A stretch of DNA of 64,000 nucleotides, from assembly GCF_014649015.1 (NCBI RefSeq), contig NZ_BMSF01000023.1, positions 28,972-92,971 on the forward strand, read 5' to 3'. Positions 60,821 to 64,000 of the stretch are shown here, piece after piece. Origin of the DNA: Streptomyces narbonensis (lineage in GTDB: Bacteria; Actinomycetota; Actinomycetes; Streptomycetales; Streptomycetaceae). The stretch's first letter is position 1. Each line of letters begins with the position of its first letter. The notes below the pieces were generated by a model. It was given only the letters and a program-made list of their open reading frames with translations, was not told where the DNA came from and did no database searches. The translations under genes and the position numbers were made by a program.

Positions 60821-61528
60821 TCACGTTCCCGGCTTGCGCCCGTAGACGAAGACGTCGTCGCCGTTCCGGAGCATGCTCCAGTACTTCTTGGCGTCGGCCG
60901 GCCGCATGTTGACGCAGCCGCCCGAACCCGGCGGGTTCCACATGGACTTGGTCGTCGAGTGGAAGGCCTGGCCGCCGTCGAAGAACTGCGAGTACGGCAT
61001 CGACACGTGGTAGAGCGTCGACCAGTGGTTGATGTTCCGCATGTAGATCTTCTTGGCGCCCGTACGGGTCTCGGTGCCGTCCTTGCCCGTACGCACCGGC
61101 ACCGGACCGTACTTGAGGCGCGAGCCGTCCTGGATCCAGGACAGCTGCCGCGTCAGGTCGACGCAGGCGATCCGGCCCTTGTTGGTCGGACACTTGCGGT
61201 CCTTGTTCGGGTTGGTCCCGGCCGCCTTCTGCTGGAGCATCGTGTTCATCGTGCGCCAGGTGACCGTCCCCGCGTACCCCGCGGCCGGGGTGATGCCGTG
61301 CTTCGACTGGAACGCCTGGATGGCCTTGCAGTCGGCGAGCGACTGGCGGCCGTCGACCGTCCGGCCGAGGAACTTCTCCACCTGCTTCTGGTACGGCCCC
61401 GTCGTCACGTTGCAGGACGCGGCCTGCGCCGGAGCCGAACCGAGCGCGATCGTCATCGGCACCACCAGCGCCGTGAGACCGGCCGAGATGCCCGCTCTTC
61501 TGCCTATTCGGCTCGTCATTCGCTTCAT
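60821..61528 (-). CDS. Secreted L,D-transpeptidase, variant SGGC motif
   Basis: 235 residues. The signal peptide ends near AQA (about 37), then a peptidoglycan-binding-like segment and a YkuD domain. The catalytic motif is HSTTKSMWNPPGSGGCVNM: the nucleophilic Cys is present, but the His of the usual SHGC is Gly. ATG 61528 gives a normal signal; ATG 61519 is possible. It is a second L,D-transpeptidase in this window and is not lipidated. Confidence 0.92.
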   Translation of the reverse strand: MKRMTSRIGRRAGISAGLTALVVPMTIALGSAPAQAASCNVTTGPYQKQVEKFLGRTVDGRQSLADCKAIQAFQSKHGITPAAGYAGTVTWRTMNTMLQQKAAGTNPNKDRKCPTNKGRIACVDLTRQLSWIQDGSRLKYGPVPVRTGKDGTETRTGAKKIYMRNINHWSTLYHVSMPYSQFFDGGQAFHSTTKSMWNPPGSGGCVNMRPADAKKYWSMLRNGDDVFVYGRKPGT

Positions 61529-61580
61529 TTCCGCCTTCTCCCCCTTGGGTCCTGACAAGGAGGACGTCGGAAGGAGCGGG

Positions 61581-62846
61581 TCAGTTGCAGGCCGCGGCGA
61601 GTTGTGGCCGACGGGCCGCGACCCGGGCGCTGTGGCTCCCGTAGAGGGTCACGGACACGACGCCGAGGACCGCGACGAGACCGATCACGACCGTGCCCGC
61701 CCAGCCGCCCGCGTGGTAGGCGATGGCGCCGAGCGTGCCGCCAAGGCTGCTGCCGAGGTAGTACGCGGACTGGTAGAGCGCCGAGGCCTGCGCCCGCCCC
61801 GTCTTCGCCGTGCGGCTCACCGAGGAGGAGGCGACCGCGTGGCCCGCGAAGAAGCCGGCCGTGATGAGGACGAGCCCCGCCAGGACAGCGGCGAGCGAGT
61901 CGGAGAGCGACAGCAGCAGGCCCGCGGCGGTCGTGGACACCGCCAGGTAGAGGGCCCCGCGACGGCCCAGCCGGCCGACGAGCTTCCCGGCGGCGGCCGA
62001 GGCGACCGTACCCACCAGGTAGACCAGGAAGATCGAGCCGATCACGCCCTGCGGGAGCGAGAACGGAGCCTCGACCAGGCGGTAGCCGATCACGGTGTAC
62101 ACCGCGCCGAAGACCGTCATGAACAGCGCGCCGATCACGTACAGCCGGACGAGCAGCGGGTCGGACAGGTGCGTCCGAACGGCGCCCGCCAGCGCCTTCG
62201 GGTTCAGCGTGCCCGGCGTGAAGTGCCGTGCCTTCGGGAGCAGCGCGCGGAAGGCGACGACGCAGAGCAGCGAGGTCAGGCCGACGGCGGCCAGACCCGC
62301 GCGCCAGCCCCACATCTGCGCGACCCAGCCGGTCACGATCCGGCCGCTCATGCCGCCGATCGAGTTGCCCGCGACGAAGAGGCCGATCGCCGCGACCAGC
62401 GCCTTGGGGCGGACCTCCTCGGCGAGGTAGGCCATCGCGGAGGCGGGGAGCCCGGCGAGCGCGGCGCCCTGGAGCGCGCGGAGGGCGATCAGCGACTCCA
62501 GGTTCGGCGCGAACGGCACCAGGAGCGAGACGGCGACGGCGACCGAGAGGGCGGCGGTCATCATCGCGCGCCGCCCGAAGCGCTCCGAGAGGGCGCTGAG
62601 CGGCAGGACACACAGGGCGAGGGCGCCGGTCGCGGCGGAGACCGTCCAGGAGGCGGCGGACGCGGTGGCGCCGAACTCGGCCGAGATGGCCGGGAGAAGG
62701 GCCTGCGTGGAGTAGAGGAGGGCGAAGGCGGCCAGTCCGGCGGCGAAGAGCGCGAGGCTCGTCCGGCGGTAGCCGGGGGCTCCGGGGGAAAGGCGGGTGT
62801 CGGCGGACGCGCTGGTGGCGGCCGCCTTGGTACTGGCGGGAGGCAT
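61581..62846 (-). CDS. MFS transporter (YnfM-like)
   Basis: 421 residues, 12 hydrophobic segments. The helix 2-3 loop is LSALSERFGRRAMM, and in the second half there is GKLVGRLGRRGAL. The pattern is that of YnfM/arabinose-efflux-like exporters; the substrate is unknown. It is divergent from a LysR regulator. Confidence 0.92.
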   Translation of the reverse strand: MPPASTKAAATSASADTRLSPGAPGYRRTSLALFAAGLAAFALLYSTQALLPAISAEFGATASAASWTVSAATGALALCVLPLSALSERFGRRAMMTAALSVAVAVSLLVPFAPNLESLIALRALQGAALAGLPASAMAYLAEEVRPKALVAAIGLFVAGNSIGGMSGRIVTGWVAQMWGWRAGLAAVGLTSLLCVVAFRALLPKARHFTPGTLNPKALAGAVRTHLSDPLLVRLYVIGALFMTVFGAVYTVIGYRLVEAPFSLPQGVIGSIFLVYLVGTVASAAAGKLVGRLGRRGALYLAVSTTAAGLLLSLSDSLAAVLAGLVLITAGFFAGHAVASSSVSRTAKTGRAQASALYQSAYYLGSSLGGTLGAIAYHAGGWAGTVVIGLVAVLGVVSVTLYGSHSARVAARRPQLAAACN

Positions 62847-62908
62847 GTCTCGAACGTAGGACGATCCGTTTCATGCGTCCAATGCACGGAACTGCTGTAA
62901 TCGTTCCC

Positions 62909-63865
62909 ATGGCGCATGAGTACAGGTCACAGCCTCGCCTGTCACCGAACAGTAACGAAGAAGACATGGGACTGCTGCTGGCCCCCCGGCTCGCGTACTT
63001 CGCGGCCGTCGCCCGGCACGAGCACGTGACCCGGGCCGCGGCCGAGATGGGCGTGCCGCAGTCGACGCTCTCCCGGGCGATGGTCCGGCTCGAACAGGAC
63101 CTGGGAGTCGCCCTCTTCGCCCGCCGCGGCCGCACGGTCTCCCTCACCCCGGCCGGCCGCCGCTTCCTCACGGCCGCCGAGAAGGCGCTCACCGAGGTCG
63201 AGCGGGCCGCCGACACCGTACGGGCCGACGCCGACCCCACCGCGGGACGGGTCGCCTTCGGCTTCCTCCACACGATGGGCTCCGAGACCGTCCCCGGCCT
63301 CATCCGGGCCTTCCGCGTCGACCACCCGCGCGTCCGCTTCACCCTCGTCCAGAACTACGGCGAGGCGATGATCGAGCGGCTCAGGGCGGGGGACCTCGAC
63401 CTCTGCCTGACCTCGCCGGTGCCGGACGCCCCCGACCTGGTGGCCCGGCGCCTCGACGAGCAGCGGCTACGGCTCGTCGTACCCGACGACCACCGGCTCG
63501 CGGGCCGCCGGCGCGTCCGCCTCGCCGAGGCCGCCGACGAGACCTTCGTGACCCTGGAGCCCGGCTACGGGCTCCGCCGCATCACCGACGACCTGTGCAC
63601 CGAGGCCGGCTTCAAGCCGCGCGTCGCCTTCGAGGGCGAGGAGGCCGAGACCCTGCGCGGCCTGGTCGCGGCGGGCCTCGGCGTCGCCCTGCTGCCGCCG
63701 CCGGCCGTCCCGCGCCCCGGCGTCGTCGAACTGACCGTCACCGCACCCCGTGCGGTCCGCGAGATCGGCGTCGCCTGGCTCGACGGCCACCCGGACACGG
63801 CCCCGGTGGCCGCCTTCAAGAAGTTCCTCCTGAGCAGGCGCGGCCACCTGCTGCCCAAGGACTAG
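62909..63865 (+). CDS. LysR-family regulator
   Basis: About 318 residues. HTH: LAYFAAVARHEHVTRAAAEMGVPQSTLSRAMVRLEQDLGVALFARRGRTVSLTPAG, followed by a substrate-binding domain. Start ATG 62909 (TGTAAT 8 nt upstream, leaderless) or ATG 62966 just before the HTH. It probably controls the divergent MFS gene. Its TAG stop lies inside a CTAG-bounded palindrome. Confidence 0.92.
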   Translation: MAHEYRSQPRLSPNSNEEDMGLLLAPRLAYFAAVARHEHVTRAAAEMGVPQSTLSRAMVRLEQDLGVALFARRGRTVSLTPAGRRFLTAAEKALTEVERAADTVRADADPTAGRVAFGFLHTMGSETVPGLIRAFRVDHPRVRFTLVQNYGEAMIERLRAGDLDLCLTSPVPDAPDLVARRLDEQRLRLVVPDDHRLAGRRRVRLAEAADETFVTLEPGYGLRRITDDLCTEAGFKPRVAFEGEEAETLRGLVAAGLGVALLPPPAVPRPGVVELTVTAPRAVREIGVAWLDGHPDTAPVAAFKKFLLSRRGHLLPKD

Positions 63866-63936
63866 GGGGTGTCGTCACATTCCCGGCCGCGGGGCCGCCC
63901 TTCGGGCGACGACGGGAATGTGACGACACCCCCTAG
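63862..63936. repeat. 75-bp CTAG-bounded palindromic element
   Basis: 24-bp perfect arms (63862-63885 and 63913-63936), both ending in CTAG, surround a 27-nt centre that itself can fold (GGGCCGCCC-TT-CGGGCG). The left CTAG supplies the LysR stop codon. It resembles a miniature inverted-repeat element or a recycled insertion-sequence end, and would act as a terminator. Confidence 0.93.
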
Positions 63937-64000
63937 GTGTATTGATCACGAGCGTTGTTGACACTCGGCAGGTCTTGAACATGGCGAAGACCTCCGGTGT
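63937..64000. other. Right edge of window, unassigned
   Basis: 64 bp after the palindrome. TTGACA at 63958-63963 and an ATG at 63981 are seen, but too little sequence remains to call a gene. Confidence 0.3.

Noticed and set aside
63937..64000. Transposase fragment next to the CTAG palindrome
   Set aside because: Only 64 bases remain; no recognisable coding match can be made.

Overview
The window is a high-GC, gene-dense stretch of a Streptomyces-type actinobacterial chromosome. Codon use is strongly G/C at third positions, many starts are GTG, and many transcripts look leaderless (a TANNNT -10 box about 7 nt before the start codon). The gene content is typical core Streptomyces: mdh, trpS, sdhCDAB, a bldA-type TTA codon, ECF sigma factors and several proline-rich surface proteins. 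I see no tRNA, rRNA, prophage, CRISPR array or complete insertion sequence.

Layout. 1-4.3 kb: malate dehydrogenase, then a coupled three-gene unit. Its first two products carry a near-identical Asn/Gly/Thr/Val motif at the adjoining ends, reminiscent of paired amyloid-signalling motifs. 4.3-12.8 kb: an AhpD-like/MocR divergent pair, an EamA permease, a lipoprotein/ATP-grasp pair, a polysaccharide deacetylase, rocD and an ECF sigma/anti-sigma pair. 12.8-21.3 kb: trpS, a 2H RNA ligase-like protein, an SDR with expanded repeats, a YihY membrane protein, a D-Ala-D-Ala carboxypeptidase, a membrane metallophosphoesterase and a peptide-binding protein. 21.4-26.6 kb: a TetR operon with two identical-core palindromes, a hydrolase, and a divergent MFS/MarR pair. 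26.7-30.1 kb: sdhCDAB. 30.3-40.9 kb: an OHCU-decarboxylase-like protein, a GH20 lipoprotein, a self-regulated-looking Clp-N/HTH protein, a second ECF system, an L,D-transpeptidase, an acyl-CoA mutase large subunit, a LysE exporter and a MerR regulator.

41-48.2 kb is a cell-surface glycopolymer locus for a nonulosonic (sialic/Kdn-type) acid. It has a NeuB-type synthase, a CMP-nonulosonate synthetase fused to a KdsC-like phosphatase, a family-2 glycosyltransferase and three putative sialyltransferase-like glycosyltransferases. 48.4-50.7 kb holds an M20 amidohydrolase and three tandem paralogous small secreted cysteine proteins. 51-58.1 kb is a nucleoside uptake and salvage regulon (BMP lipoprotein, ABC ATPase, two permeases, cytidine deaminase, thymidine phosphorylase); a common ACGCGCGT-type operator sits before its three transcription units. 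58.1-64 kb: Uma2 protein, HAD phosphatase, STAS protein, a sigma factor with a SnoaL-like tail, a second L,D-transpeptidase, and an MFS/LysR pair. Two CTAG-bounded palindromic elements each supply the stop codon of the preceding gene.

The best candidates for something undescribed are the motif-paired, TTA-containing unit at 1.2-4.3 kb, the unusual nonulosonate enzymes, the three small secreted paralogues, and the CTAG palindromes.
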